Shown here piece after piece: positions 1 through 15,000 of a stretch of 64,000 nucleotides of DNA. The stretch covers positions 3,622,945 through 3,686,944 of the forward strand of contig NC_058062.1 in the NCBI RefSeq assembly GCF_020085105.1, read 5' to 3'. A program made the position numbers and the translations under genes. The notes under the pieces are model-generated. The model was not told the origin of the DNA, made no database searches, and saw only the letters and a program-made list of their open reading frames with translations. The DNA comes from Siniperca chuatsi (lineage: Eukaryota; Chordata; Actinopteri; Centrarchiformes; Sinipercidae). Every line of letters begins with the position of its first letter. The stretch's first letter is position 1.

Positions 1-3000
1 TTCCCAAACCCACATATGAACCTTCTGAATTGAATTAATACTAAAGAGTTTGGTTATGATGTCAGTCCGGTCTGTCTGTTAGTTTGCAGGATTTCTCAAA
101 AAATACTTACATTTCAATGGAATTTGGTGGAAGGTTGGGCAATACAGGCCACAGAAGAAGTGTGGAACTATTAGTCTTTGCTGCAGATAAACATTCGTAA
201 GTGTTTTAAATCTGTACTAAATTTGATGACCCAGAAAAAAAGTAATTAATTTGTTCTCAATATTCCATACCTTTGTCCTACAACTGGTTGCAACATTTTT
301 GTAGGTGAAGTCTATTTATTATAAACAACTGAAACTCATTGTGCAACTACGACCAAATTTAAATGACACTTGCATAAATCAAAATGAATTTTTGATTCTG
401 CAACATTTAATGGCATTTTGTGTTTAGATGCTACTACAGCAGCTAGATACATTCAAACTTATACATATTCTCAAACAGAGGTAAATTGTGTATTTAGATG
501 CAGATTTGCAAATATTTTCTATTATCAAAATAATAGATTTCAAAGATTGTGCAGCTTTGGCAGAAGTATGAGCTCTCTGTGCTTTCTAGTTAGAATAATC
601 AAAGATTCAAGACATTTGAAGATTCATTCATCACATACATAATTGTACACGGTACAGTGTGCAGTGAAAGTTGCCTTATATTGTCTAGACTACGTATATT
701 GCAATCATTTAATTAGGAAAAAGAAAACAGAGTAAAAAGCATGTACAATGCAGGAGGTAAATATGTGAATAGGGATTATGACACACACACAGAGAATAAA
801 AAAGGGAGTCTGGATTTTAAATATTTCTATTTGATACATTACAGGACTGTACAGACAGTGAAAAAATGTGAAAAAAGAGTCCATAGAGTGCAAAAGTGCA
901 AACATTTCAGTCCATGTTGGTCTTTCCTTAGTAGGAAACACAAGGCACAATTCAACACTTGCGAACCACCACTAGGGAACATGATAAATGGAGCACTATG
1001 GAACATGAGAAACAGTGTTAATTGGACGTTGTAAAGGTTAAAATATAAGAATTAAGAACTAGAGCGTGAATGTAATGTCGTGTAAAGTAGCTCTGCGATT
1101 GAACTATAAAAGTATTACAAGACAATAAGTATACTCAGCACGCTGAGAAGCATGTACATGTATTTATGGCTACATGTTTACACACATTACTAAATATGTA
1201 CAGATGTGCAGTGCTCATGGCATCAATGCAATAGTGTAAAATGGAGTATTATCCTGTAGCACACTGAATTCACAGTTATTTGTTTAAGATAGAAAACATC
1301 TTTGTAAAAGTGAAGTGTAAACACTCAGATTCAAATCTCACTGTCTTGCATTATGTTAACTACTCAAGGACTTGAGACCTGTTTGTGTTGTTGTTTTTTT
1401 TAACGCATTATTCTTAGGATGTAATTAATTCACAAATAAATACCTTTTTACTTAAGCTGACTGTACAAAATGAAGGATTTTTGATGAAGCCGTTTCCCTG
1501 CACCCCGGCTGATTGTGCCATTGATTTCTGAAGCTATTCACCAATCAGAGAGTGTAATGTGGGTGTTGTGTTGCTTCAATGGATCACTTGTTGACTTTGT
1601 TTATTTACTTTTTTCCTTTAGACCAAACCGTTATTTGTTGTTATGCCATCACATTGAAATTTTAGCTTTTTCCATGCTGTCTGGCATGTATCCACATAAT
1701 TAATTGCTTTACAACCACTGAGAGTTGAACAACCTCCCCTGGTAGCAGTTACTTCTACATTCCTGCGCAGTTATAGCAGAAATCGACCACAGTCCCTTGT
1801 TCTCCTCCTCTTGTTCCCTCTTGCTCTGTCAGCTCGCCTGATGAAGTTAACCTGAGAATCTGGGTAATAAATCAAGGCACCTTGGTTGTCCACTTGATAA
1901 CAGCTCATACTCAGCAATTACCTGCTGAATCAGATTGGTCACCGCAAGTCTAGGGAGCCATAAATCTGCAGCACCTTCTGATCCCTCAGATATAACCGAG
2001 GGAAATGAGTATGGCGAGGAAGCTGCTGACTTGTCACTGGTTTTTTTTCCCTTCAGGAGAGAGCGAAGAGAGGTTAGATAACAGGGAATTTATGTTGGAA
2101 ATCATGTGAAATGTTAGATTTCAGGGTAAACACAATGCACTGTAGGCACAGATTACAAAAGAAGCTCATTTTATGCCACAGTGGGGATTAAGTTTCCATG
2201 CTGATGACCTCCACGAAATGCCTTTTAACACTTTCAGCAGCCTTAATTGAAATCAATTCCACCGCGATGCCGCTCACTACAGCAAACTGGTGTCACTTAG
2301 GAGCACTGACAATGGTACTAACAGGAAAATATTAGTTTTCTCTACTAGACAAGTTGCTGGTGGAATAAAATATTAGACCAAAACTGAAAATGTCATCGTT
2401 TCCTTTTAACCGAGCGACCGACTAACAACGAGCTCTTCAAATCACAATGACAGCTCAGCCATGTAGCACTTCCATCACCCACATACCTTCATCCCCACGC
2501 CTGACTCATAACCTTCATTTGAATTGCAACTCACACTCACGATTCATAACTCTGCGCCTTTAAGTATTAGTCCAGCGCGGGTAGACTGGAGTTGTTTTTG
2601 TACTCGGTGACAAAGCACTCCCGGGCCCACCTTCTCTATTTCACCGCTGCTTGGTTCAGTGGTGCAGTTAGGTGATATATGATTTATTTTCCTCAGTGTT
2701 CACCACAGTTGCTCAACTTTGCCCGAGCTGTTTCCACTCATAACACTGTATGATTTATGTGGGAACATTCAATTCTCTAACTCTGCTTTCTTTAATGGTC
2801 TGCCGCGTGGACCGGAGTGGATGATACGATATAAATCCACGACTTTAGCTGCAAAAAAACCAGGCACAGTGAACATATCGTTCCTCATGTATAATGCAGC
2901 GCTCTGCTGGGTCAACCTAACAAGTGCTGCACCTTGATTTCAGAGGGAACTGCACTGCATCCCTCAGGACAATCAGTGTGATTATTAAGGTATTAGGTTG

Positions 3001-6000
3001 CCACGGAGAGACGCATGATTTCACGACATTTTGACAAAAGTGGATCAGCAGTGGGCTACGTCGTTATGAAAAATAAACAAATGAACAAGCAAAGAGTGCG
3101 GTGCCTCACTTGGGATGATTAGTGTAATTTTGAAAATGGCAGAACAGCAAGGTGACGTGCACGCCACTAATCTACCAACAAAGGATTAGTGGCGTCTGAT
3201 ACATGTTGCTTCCCCTGTGGATTTTTCCCGCAACTACCTCAGCTGAACTGGGGACCTTAAAAAAGTAGAGTACATTTGTTTAAGATGTTAGCATACTGAT
3301 AATGCTCCCCAGCAGAGCCTACGTATTCTGTGTTTGAAGCAGCTGTTAAAACACAAGGAAGAAATCAAATTTCAGAAGCAAAATAACAACAGACAAGAAT
3401 TATTTGTGCAAACTCCATACTACAGTTCGGTTAGAGACACTTTCGTCAAGAAATGTACCATTTATTATTTCAAATAGTTGTACAGAACAGAAAAGGCTCT
3501 GTTCTTTGATGGAGCTCTCAAAGAATCCAAGAAGCAACAAGGAATATGCTGGAAAACGAATCAACACATATGGTACAGAATCCATTGATGGTGTCGCAGT
3601 CGTTGGTACACATGAAAAATTACAGAAGTAGTTGTGATGATAAATGGAAAAAAGAGTTTGAAAGAGAAGTTCAAACCCTGCTTTCTTTCTCACCTCCACA
3701 CAGCCGGCCAATCACTGCGTGACGTGGGCGTGAATGTCAGATTGTCAGTTTCGGATACCTACAGAAACCCCCAGTCCAACATCAGAAAGGTGTGGGAGGA
3801 GGGGGGTTTACACAACAAGTTCTCCAAATAAAAAAAAATAAATCTGTTTTATGATATGACAAAGCTATTCAGGTTTGGTTAGGCTTGGTTAGATTTAGGG
3901 AAAGATCACACTTGCATGAATGTGTATGGATGTGATTGGATGTTACTAGTCAGCTATTTCAGTGCCATTTTGTGGGCAGAATTTTTATTATGACCCTAGC
4001 CACGTGTAAAAATCAGGTGAAACCTTGTATTATAGCTACATGATGAATGAATAATCAGACACATTCTATTGACCCAATTTGTACTAATGAGTCGATTAAT
4101 TGTGCTGGAGCACACTTTTCATGCAGCAGCAGCAAGACGCATATTTTTCCAGGTTTTGTCAAACTCACACTGGTATCTGTGCAGTCTTCCAGTCTGGAGT
4201 GTGCAGCTGAGACAAAACAGCAGTTACCTCAGTGTGCTCCTCCTACATGTCAGCAACACTCACCAGCAGACAGGACATCCTGCTGTAAGTTTCATCGTCC
4301 TGCTCTGGGACAGCAGTTCACACATACAGATTCTCTCTGATGCAGTCGCCGGCTTCTCATGACATTTTTGTTTTTTTGTGTTTTGCCTGAACTGCTCAAA
4401 TCTTGTTTCTGTCAGCAGTGATGTTCTCTTGGGTGGGACGAGAGGCCAGTCCTCCTCCTCATTATGCATGACCTCCTCCCTGTTTGTCTGCACCTGCCCT
4501 TGCATCCTGCCCTCCACTGTCTGTCACACAGCATAATCATATTCACACAGTGGAAATCACATAACATATTAACTGCCACAGTGGAAGGGTTCAGGGCAAG
4601 CGGCTGGAAAAGCCTAATGAATGCCTAACCATCAAAATGACAGTAATAATGGCATGGAAGTAGTGTCCCAAAATATCCCCAGCTCTCCTCCACCCGTCCT
4701 TCTCCTCCTGCTCCTCTGGGCGGCAGGTAACACACACTCATCTGTCACACTGTTACCTCTGTCCCACATCCACAATCAAGGAAAATCACAACACTGTCAC
4801 TACAGGGTGTAATGAAAACTATATATCAGTCAGTGTCGTCCACCTCTGATATGATGGTTATAATGCTGCAGTTTGATTATACCTTTACTATGAGAAGTGA
4901 CACATTACACTTTGCATTGTTTTTATTCAGTGTAAGGTTTCCACATCTCAATTCCATTCAAGCAGGTTTTTAGTATGTACTGCATTCACACCCTAAAAAT
5001 ACTTTTAAAAATGATTTTAATGTTTTGATTGTGCTGTTGATTTATACTATTGTTTCTCAATGCAGTGTACAAAGGAAATGGGGGAGCAACATTGCAGATG
5101 GCATTGACTGAGACAGAAAACAAAAAATATTAAAACTATTACATTTTTGGGGAAAAAAACATGTTGATCTCCCCTTGTGAAGTTTTATTAGCAGTATTTG
5201 CATTCTAGGGTCACAGTTTGTTTGGTGCTTGTCTGTGCATGTATTTCATCATTTCCTGTTAGTACAAACAGTATGACAAATTACAGCAGTATTATAGTAG
5301 ATACTGTAAAATACAGTCTGACACATCTAACCGTGCTGCTCTGCTTTGACCCCTGTTAACTCAAATCCTGTTTTGTCATTAAACAGTTTAAGCACAACAA
5401 ACATTTAATAAATGGTTTATAACACACAATGATGAAGTTATAGCAGATATAAGGACTTTAAGTGTTTATTAATGTGCTGTATTTGTCAGCAAGTCTAACT
5501 TCTCCAATTCTCTCCTATGATGACTAGGTTTACTATGTTGTTCCACAAACACCTTGTATGAGCATCATCTGATCTGCCACCTATAAAGTTTAAGTTTTGT
5601 TTATTTCGAGGCAACTAAAACGGCTTGGTTACGGTTAAAAAAAATGTGACTGTCATGGTTAAAAGAGATCAGTGTTGACTGGTGGTACAAGACATTATGT
5701 GAGCCGCGGTGACCTCCGTCAAAGTCGCACGCATTGGTTCCCCAACCATCCACCCCAACCTCCTCCCTAGAGATGTTTGTGCAATATAACACCACGCGAC
5801 TTCTAGAGAGGACAGCTGTTACACTCACAACTGCAAGAGGTCAGTTGTCAGGAAAACTTAAGTGCTTTAACAAATGACCAATGCTGTCATTTTTCTAGTA
5901 TAAACAGTATTGCCTTTATGGTCTTTTCCAACCAGGACTCACCAATGGCACCTTCAAGCCAAAGTTACTGGATATTGGTCTTGAAAACCACTATTAGTCA

Positions 6001-9000
6001 AAACCAAAGTGTTACAGTGCAGATCAATTAAGTCGAAAGGTCTTCGGTGTGTGCTGAGCTGATGAGCAGAGGGAAGGCTGAAGTCTGATGGGGTCAATGT
6101 GATAACTAAAGCGAAGCTCACATCACCCAGACAATCCAAAGCCCAGTGAATATTCATTAAATCCTCCACAATAAGAAAGAATTTAATCTGCCAATTTAAT
6201 TATGAGGCCGGCGCACAGGAAGCCTTCGGTCTAGATTCCGTTTCCCCGGGAGATTCGCTCTCTATCCCCGTCTCCTGCGATGAGAAAGAGACCGAGAGAA
6301 AGAGAGAGAAGCCATTTGACCAGCAGTGAAGGGAGACCTGGCCTCATCGCACATACCACAGGAGGAATAATGAGTGAAGGATGAGAAGAGAAAGAATGCA
6401 ACTATACAGCAGTGTGGCCATTACTCGTCTGTATGGCCTATTATACTGAGAAAACAAGCAATATCCCCACACCACAAATTAGGACACCAGAGAAACAGGG
6501 AGTTATTGAGGATGGGAAATTATATTCCTGAGTGGGATGCGGTGTCAGTAATAGCTTTCAAATAGACTTTTTACAGCATGGTTTCCCAGCTCTCCTTGGC
6601 TTCTTGCTCTATAATGTGGAGTGAGTGATTCTACAATAAGAGGCGAGGCTGGCTCTGAAGCAGGCCAAAAGGGGACTGAAGTACAGAGTTCTTTCTTATT
6701 TGAGAATATGTAAACACATGTAGCAAACAACAAGGCAGCAACAAGAAGAAGCTAAAGTGTTAAATCAAACTATTTCACTACCCAGTAAAGTTCTTAAAAT
6801 GCATCTTTACCATAGTCATAAACTCGCATTGCTGATTGTCAGGTTGCTAAATTTAGGTTTTTAATTTGTAATAATAGGACACCTTAAAACAGTGAAAGGT
6901 TTGTGCTCATCTTATATTAGACTACATGTATCCATGGCAACAGCACTGATGCTTTACCTCATGTTAAAGTTTAAACTCACCAATGGTCGAACTAACTGGT
7001 GGTTAATCCAAACATGTCAGCTGAAACACGTTTATAAAAATGTACCATTTTCAGTCTTCCTGCCTTGGTTTCATAAGAGGGTAAGCCTTCTTCCAGTCCA
7101 GAGGGTGTTTGAAGCTGTTTGGTAACTGCCAAAAGTTTAGCAGTTTAGTTACAAAACTTAACAGTTAGCAGTAGCAGCTAGCTAGTTAGCAACTATCCAT
7201 AAACTCAAACACATGGATGAATCATTTATGATCTATGGAGGGAGACAAAAGTTGTATTGTCTTCACGGGCTCTCAGTCACGCTGCTTCCTCAGATCATTC
7301 ACTGATCAAACTGATCAGGGATCTACGGAGACCCCAAATGCTGTGTGCCTTAACAATGCTTTCTCTGCTAATGTTAATAGGAGCAGCAAAGAGTAGTCAC
7401 AGTACAGCTACCATAGCCATATCCATAGCATCATGGGTTCAAACACAGCTGCGGCCGTAGTCCGTGCAATAACCAGATCCACAGCTATACAGCTTCACCA
7501 GCTTCACCCAGCACAGCCAGGCAAAGCAGCTGCACCTGTGCTCACAGCCAGCGGCGGTACACTGTCAGAGCGCAGCCTTTCGAAAGGAGCAATGAGCAAT
7601 AAATGCATCATGTAATGTGACACATCATCTCTCCTTTTTGTAGTTTCCTTAAGCTGGCTGTATAACTGGACCAACACACTAACTGATCACATGGATAAGG
7701 GGGAACGCAAAAGTAGTTCAGATAAAAGTCCTGCTATGACCCTTCAGGGACTCCGTAGGAATCAGATAAATGCTACAGAGAACAACAGTGTTTAACTATA
7801 GCTGTCATCACTGCAGACAGACGCTGTAGAAGCTATCCACAGACCCCTGACTGACGTAGTTACACTTGGGGTTGAGTAAAGATTACGTATGAGAGAGACA
7901 GATGCATTTATACCTTTTCAACATCTGGCTAGGAATCAAACACGGAGTCTGATTTCAATCCAACTCTAATGCTTCTTGGATGCATCACCACTGAGCTTTT
8001 TTGGAATTGGATGCGGCCAAGACGCATGAAGTGACGAAGTGTAAATGAGGTCTGAGGCAGCAGGGTACAGTTTAATGAGGTGAAGTGTCTGTATTCTGTA
8101 CCCTGCCCTTGAATCCTTAGTAATGTAATGCCAAATAAAAAACATGCTGAGTAAAGAAGATTAAGGATTTGGAAGGGCTCGATGTTTTCTGCTCAAACCT
8201 AGACCTAGAGTTCAAACCCCTTAAACATCCTTTACCCGCCAGTAGGTCAGTCAGTACAAACTCATGCTGTGCAGTCAAACTTTGTTTAAACTCACAGAAC
8301 TTCATGTTAAATTCTAGTGGGGATCCCAAAGTTTCCAAAGATACAAAATATGTTGGTAGCTGAAGTTTGGAGAAAAGTGCATAAAATGATATTTTGACGG
8401 AATGGTGCACTCATAAAAACAGTGCATTCTAGAGTGTTGGGTTTGAATATTTTTCAGTATGTATCTTCACCTCAAGTGCCACACAACTAACTGCATGGGG
8501 GTGCTTAATCCCCACCTTCTCTTCTTGTTCTGTTGGAACTCAGCTGCAATTTATCTGGAATGTGTCGTGTGTATGTATGTGTGTCATATTCAGCCTCCAG
8601 TGCACATCCAGGCTTCCTGTGCTTTGAGACAGCTCTGTGATTACACTGGACAGGCAATACTCTGCGTGTGCCGAGCTGTTGATTGTGAGAGGCGAGAAGA
8701 AGAGATTTGTAGCAGAGGTGATTTACTTCACTTGTCTGTCTCTGTGGAAGTTGTTCTTTCACTCGCTCACCCTGATCTATGTGCTCTGCAGGAGCCCAAT
8801 CAGTGATTTTAATCAAGGGCCCTATACAGCAAAACATATGGCATTATATTGTATACACACTCATTACACCGACAGCATCTCCTGGGGAATTTAAGACACT
8901 GTGAAGATGTAATGCTCATTACAGAGCAGGGAACTGCTGGAAAAATGAGACTTATGACAGACTTATAGTCTTACCACTAGTGGGGCAAAATAAGTAAAGT

Positions 9001-9104
9001 TTGGCCTGATGCTGGTGCCAAAGGAAAGTTGCATTATGTAACTATATTCAGAGCAGGAAAACAACTGATGTCGACCAAATTAAAGTGCTGTTACAGGGAA
9101 GATT
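1..9104. other. Gene-poor DNA, no supported gene
   Basis: Short open frames (up to 115 codons) show no domain, splice or codon signal. Stretches around 2160-2290, 6120-6260 and 8570-8840 look non-repetitive, with homeodomain-like TTAATTGA or ATTCATTAA blocks. They could be conserved non-coding elements, but that cannot be judged without comparison. Confidence 0.6.
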
Positions 9105-9478
9105 AAGACTAAGAGTCTAAGGCCATGCTAGCAGCTCTGTGAACATTATCTTAAAAGTTAAATGCTCACATCAGCATGCTAACATGTTCATAATGACAAT
9201 TTTAACATGTTGATGTGTAGCAGATATAATGCTTACCAGTGTTACCATCTTAGTTTGCTAGCATGCTAACATTTGCTAATTAGCACTAAACACAAAGTAC
9301 AACTGAGGCTGATGGAAAGTTTTTGCAGAATTTGGTCATAAACCAAAATATTGAACAAAGTGAAATTTCGACCTGCTGATGGTCCACCAAAGACGGATTC
9401 ATCCTCTGGGGAACATGAATGTCTGTACAAAATTTAGTGTCAATTCATCCTGTAGTTGTTGAGATATTTTAGGGTACA
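9105..9478 (+). repeat. Dispersed teleost repeat, TAGCATGCTAAC family, copy 1
   Basis: Contains GCTAGCATGCTAACATTTGC, then GCACTAAACACAAAGTACAA and GAGGCTGATGG, and ends GTAGTTGTTGAGATATTTTA. Five copies occur in the window in both orientations. Confidence 0.8.
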
Positions 9479-11207
9479 TCTCAAGCCTCTTAATTGCATT
9501 CACGTTTCCCTCACTTGTGTCTTTTCCTTGTGCTATGTCGCTCCCACTGGAGAGACCCAAGGAAACCATGCGAGGAGAGAAGAAATGAGGAAACAAGTTT
9601 TTAGAGAAATGAGGGTGTCCTTTCCTCTGAAGTGTAAGACATGCAGAACTATTTCAGCTCATTTTAGGTCTTTACCAAACCTAAGCAGGGCAGCAGAGGA
9701 GCTAACGAGAGTTAGATCCCAGGACGCTAATGCTTGAAACTCTAAAATCAGCATGAAACTGCATCACGACTATTGTGTCTCCAAGCTGTCATCTCATGAT
9801 GCAAACTGAAGGTATTCTGTTGTGGTGGAAGATTTAGACAGTCTAATTTAAAGATCTCATCTAGGGTTACTCACACAGTTGCATAAATGGAACAACTGCA
9901 AGCTATGTAGGCCTACTGTAGGGAAATTAATGTCTCTGCTCGGACAAGCTCAGGTCCCCCAGGTCTCCCGCCACAGAGGAAAGGGCCAGAAATAATTCAT
10001 AATAAAAGAAAGTATCAGCTCTACAGTTAGGATTTCACACTCAGAGTCCAGATTAGAAAAGGTAACAGGATGACCTATTGTGTCTGCCGGCCGTCTCCGG
10101 GGATTGCACAGCTGAATCTCTCTACTGATTTTCTTCCTCAATTTTAACAGCTAGAGTCGGTGATGTCAGACAGCAGAGAGATGAACAGCTGACAGTCCAG
10201 ATCATTTCTCTCTCGGCTACATCCAATGTCCATCTCATCTCCCTTTTCTGGTTTTATTCTGTTTCTACTGTGTGGTGGATGTGGGATACATCCCTTCAGG
10301 GACAACAACAACAACAACAACTTGGAGTGTAGCAATATTAAGGGTCTACGATTTGATTTGGATTGTGAGGCAGATGAGGCAATGAGGCAGAACGATCATA
10401 TTTACCCTGAGGGCTGTGCAGGGAGGAAACAGAGGATTTTAATCAAATGCAATGAAACTGTTTTTTACAGCCTCTGGTCAGGGAAGAACAAATATTTAGA
10501 TAACTGAAAAAACAAGAAACTTACAGTATGGAATTTCAATACTCTATTCAGCATCAAACTGCTCCTTCCACACATATTACTAAAAAGTATGAACATTAGT
10601 TTTTGCATATTTTACATTTATTTACATTTTTTGTTGTTTTGACCACTGATCTCCTTGTTATCACAATCTTGCTCGTGATAACAAGATCTGAAAATACATA
10701 TATTTACGTGTGGCTGTGGCTTTGGAACGGGCAGCTTGAGATAGCAGGAAGAAGCAGAGGCCGGTGATCTTCAACTTGTTCTGCGGATGTTGCCAAATTT
10801 AGATTAAGGAAATGTTACTGTTGAATAGAAAAGTTGAAAGACCTGTGTTGAAACCATTCACTTCACAAGTGAAATGACTGATAATGTAAGAAGCAGAACA
10901 ACCTCTAGCCAATCAAGATGACATTTCAACATGTCCAACTTCAAAATTCAGGCTATTTGTCAGGAAAACAAATGCACCCCAACAAAAATGGAACCTTTTC
11001 TTTTTATCTACCTTTAATAGGTTTATTCCTTTGAGATGAGAGACAGTTGATGAAAGTGTGAAACTGTTGGGAAATGTTTGGTTTTACTTACCATATGTTT
11101 TTGTCAAGGAGAACATCAGCGAATTCAACAACAACCCATACAGAACATGATTCACAGGTAGCTATCTCATAATATATGATAATATAACATCTACTTGCTG
11201 ATTAATT

Positions 11208-12010
11208 TAAGAGTCTGGCTCAGGTGCGGTACATTCAAAACCGCCTCCAAGGGCCTCAGTGTTATTCTCTGACCTTACCTTAGTTTTAGTAACAGGTTTC
11301 TCTCTTTGAATAACTGGTTGGTGTGCAGCAGCCAGCAAAACAGAGCTGTGGTCAGTGGTACCAAGGCCCGGCAGGGGGACGGATCTGCATGCTCTGAGAA
11401 CAGAACTGAAACATTTGTCCAGTAACTTACTGAGTCAGGTAGAACAGTCAGTGTACGGATGATATGCAGGTAAAACACCATCCAGCGGACAGTGGTTGAA
11501 GTCGCCCAGTGTCTGCCACATAGATATCTTAACCGTCTTGTTAACCACGTCCAATATAACTTTGGATGCATTGCTTACATTAGTGCAGGGGTGGATGTAC
11601 ACTTCGGCATATACAAGTTTTAGGACTTCTCTTGGTAAATAATGCGAGTGGAGCGACACGGTCAGCATTTCAATGGCTTGCATACTCCCTTCCGTACAAC
11701 TACTCTTACACCACTTTTGGTTTATGTAAAGCAGACACCAGTCCCTTTCTGTTTACCTGTGATGGTCTTGTGTCTGTGGAGTCGTATTGGTGTACCCATC
11801 TTCAATATGCAGTCCCGAGTCAGGAGCCATGAGGCCATGATACATGCGTTCCTGTACTCTTGAAGGTGGTCGATATTCGCCTGTAGTTCATCCAATTACA
11901 TCCTACACAATGAGCATCATTTCCAAGGGTTTTTTCTTCTTGTGCTGTTTTTCAGCTGCTGTCTCAAACCGCCTTTCTTTCCCATCGTCCTCTTCTTAGT
12001 TTGTTTTGTT
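11208..12010 (-). pseudogene. Fossil non-LTR retrotransposon, endonuclease domain
   Basis: Reading the minus strand from about 12,010 downward gives broken pieces of a fish LINE ORF2 N-terminus in shifting frames: GKKGGLRQQLK; LDELQANIDH; EYRNACIMASW; HYLPREVLKLVYAEVYIHP (11,560-11,660); LGDFNHCPLDGVLP (near 11,480-11,530); and LGTTDHSSVLL (near 11,340-11,370). GDFNH and TDHSSV are the catalytic-core motifs of the apurinic-type endonuclease of non-LTR elements. Stops and frameshifts show it is dead. Family membership is judged from remembered motifs; the clade (CR1, L2, Rex1 or related) is not resolved. Confidence 0.75.
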
Positions 12011-15000
12011 TGTGTTTACTGTGCTCAGCATATTTCCTCATAGTATCTCTGACGGTATATATCCCAGTCTGTATTGATTTCTCCTGTTCCACTGTGTTGC
12101 AAATTGAGAATAAAATCCTGGTTTAATATCAGTAGCCTTGTTCCATAGTGTTGCCCATTTTCCCATCCATGCAGTGGGTGAAGACAAGTACAAACAATCA
12201 GTGCAGTGAGAGTAGTTTGTAGACATCGGTTGTCTCCGGTCTTAAACAAAACTACCCAGGTCAAAGTCTTTTTTTGCGGTTGTGCACACTTAAATTAAAA
12301 TATAGTAGCTCTCACAATATCACAAAGAAAAGACGTGAAAAAGTTGCAAAACACAACATAAAACAACAGCTTGTTTGCTGCCAAAGGTCACCACAGAAGC
12401 AGCTCACCTCCTCCGAGTTTTCAGTATTTGCAGCCTGATACAGTGTCTCTTTATTTTCCTGAGCATGTTTGGAGGAGGAGAAAATATTCAATATAACGTA
12501 GAGGTTACTTCTAGTAAGAACCTGAGTCATCAAATTGCTGTTTCAGCAAATATTGTTTCAATAATGTGTCATGAGATTAAATGTACTCCTCCGTCTGTCT
12601 GTATTCAGAAAATTGGGATGATTTCCATTTGTCTAAATCCTTTAAAGCTCAGAGTCTCTTACAACTGCAATTTCTTAGTTCTACATAATCTTGCAGTTGT
12701 GGTTCCTGTGCTGCTACTGCTGCTGCATTTAAACAAGTACAACTTCAGAAGCTGATCTGTAAAGAAGCTAAAACCTTGAGTTTTCTTCCATTTAGCAGAT
12801 TTGTCACGTTTGATCTGGTGGAGTTGGACCCTGTCAATCACACAAGCCAGTCATGGCAGTATTGTTACTGTTGTGTTTGCAATAAAACATGAACTTAATT
12901 AGTAACAACTAACAAACAATATAATGGTGGGGGGAAAAGCCCTTGCCATTCAAGATATTAAAAAACCTTAAAAACAACAACAACACTTTGACTTGAAGAT
13001 ATAACTTGAACATCTTTATGCATCTATGACTATTTTATGGGCAAATCAAGGTGACTTTGCTCCTTATTTTGAATTTCCCCCATCTCCAGTAGGAAAGAGT
13101 ACTGAGAGGCACTCACATCAGCAAAACTGATCCTCTTTCAGTTGTTGCACAATAATCCCTAGAAGAAAAACTAATTCAAAAATCAATTTGAAGACCACAC
13201 ATCCATCAAATGTTTAATTAGATTCTTTAATGAATTCGAGCTTGAAGACAACTTCTCAAAGACAACAACCCTATTTGTTATGTATCTTGTGAGAACAGAG
13301 AAATCCTGTTATTTCTGCTGACTTCACCTTTTTAAAAAATAAATTGTTGTCCCTTACACCAAATCAATAAAGTCTCTAAACACCTACGGTCCACTCACAC
13401 TGGTATTTTTCACTTGGGTTATTAGACCTCTTCAGGATTGTGTGGGAGTTTACAGATTATCAGCACATTTTAATTTTGTTTAGTATCAAGTTTTATTGAG
13501 GCTGTTAGGATGGGAAAATATATACCTTTATCATTTATTTTTAAATATCAAGAGCCACTTGTCCTTTCTACTTCTCTTTTCTTTTCTTAAAATCCTCTCT
13601 GTGAAATTTGACTTTTGTGTGAAAATGGAGGAGGTCGAAGATGTTTTTGCTAATCTGATAGATGGAAGCACGCTAACACTAACATATAGGCCTATCTGGG
13701 AGCCAAAATGACGACAGAAAAAATTCAAACCATCAGGAGAGCAAGAGCTCATCAAACGGCCTGTTGTAATGTCAGCTACATGCGGGTACTGATATTTTCT
13801 TTTGAGACCCATTTTTTTAGCCTGTATTTGTTTACATTTTGACAAACTGGCACCATTAAAAGTATGCCGAATTAGCTATTAGCAGTTCCCGTTTGCAGTG
13901 TACCCATGGATGTACTGACATCTATCACTGGATTACTAAAACACTGAGGAAAACTTAAAACCGTGATGATTCTCAGGCAAGTTCTGAAGTGGGGGGGTTT
14001 TCTATGATTTCGAAGCGGATTTATGGATGTTTATTCACTATGGACATCAGAGATAATGATATCCTCAGGATCCTTCATTCACACTCAATGTGTGTTCATG
14101 CCTGTGTGTTAATATTTGACTTAGTTGGGATGGGATAAAAAAACACGTGGAACAGGAAGTAATGTGGGCTTGTAAGCATACACTGCGGGAGCTAGCATGG
14201 CTAGCTGTCTAACAACAGCACTCCACAAATATAAATTATGTTGAGACACTTTTCCATGTTTCTTTTTAAGCATAAACTAAATATATTCCAGATTTACCTC
14301 TTGTGAATCCCAAACAAGAGGGGCTTTTTGTCACAAAAATGTCAAAAATTATTAAAAGCTCCCATCACAAGTTACCAGAGTCCAAACTGATGTCTTAACA
14401 TGCTCATTGTGTCTGACCAACATCACTGGTTTGACTGTTATTGTCAACATGCACAAGACTATAAAATGTTTTTTCCTGTTCCTTAGTTATACATAAACAC
14501 ATTTCCATACATGTGGATTTCATCATGGGGGTCAGAGCACAGGGAGCAACTTACGTTTATCATTTTACTCAAGGGCACTTAAGAGCTCTCGGATACTGCA
14601 GGTGTAATAACCAGCCACCCTCCAGCTACAAGCCCACAGCTGAAATTCACATGTCAGTCAGTGCTGGGGACCAGAAGCCCTTCAGGTTTTGGTTGGCTGG
14701 ACCTCCAGACCAATCCTGCACCACCAGGCAGATTAGTCATCAACGAATTTATAATGAAACAGCTCCGAGGTTCTCATGAATGTGTATACCCATTGTAAAG
14801 CCTATACAGGCGAATGTTGCTGAACTTGACTTGTACATGCAGAATAAAAACCACCCTGTGTCGCTCTGCAGCAGTAAAAGTTTTTGTAGCATATAGTAAA
14901 TTTAAACCAAGGACACAGCCAGGGATTTATGGAAAGGCTGAGATTATATCACCACACTGTACGATTATAATAAGCCTCCACCAATTCATCACCACAGCTA

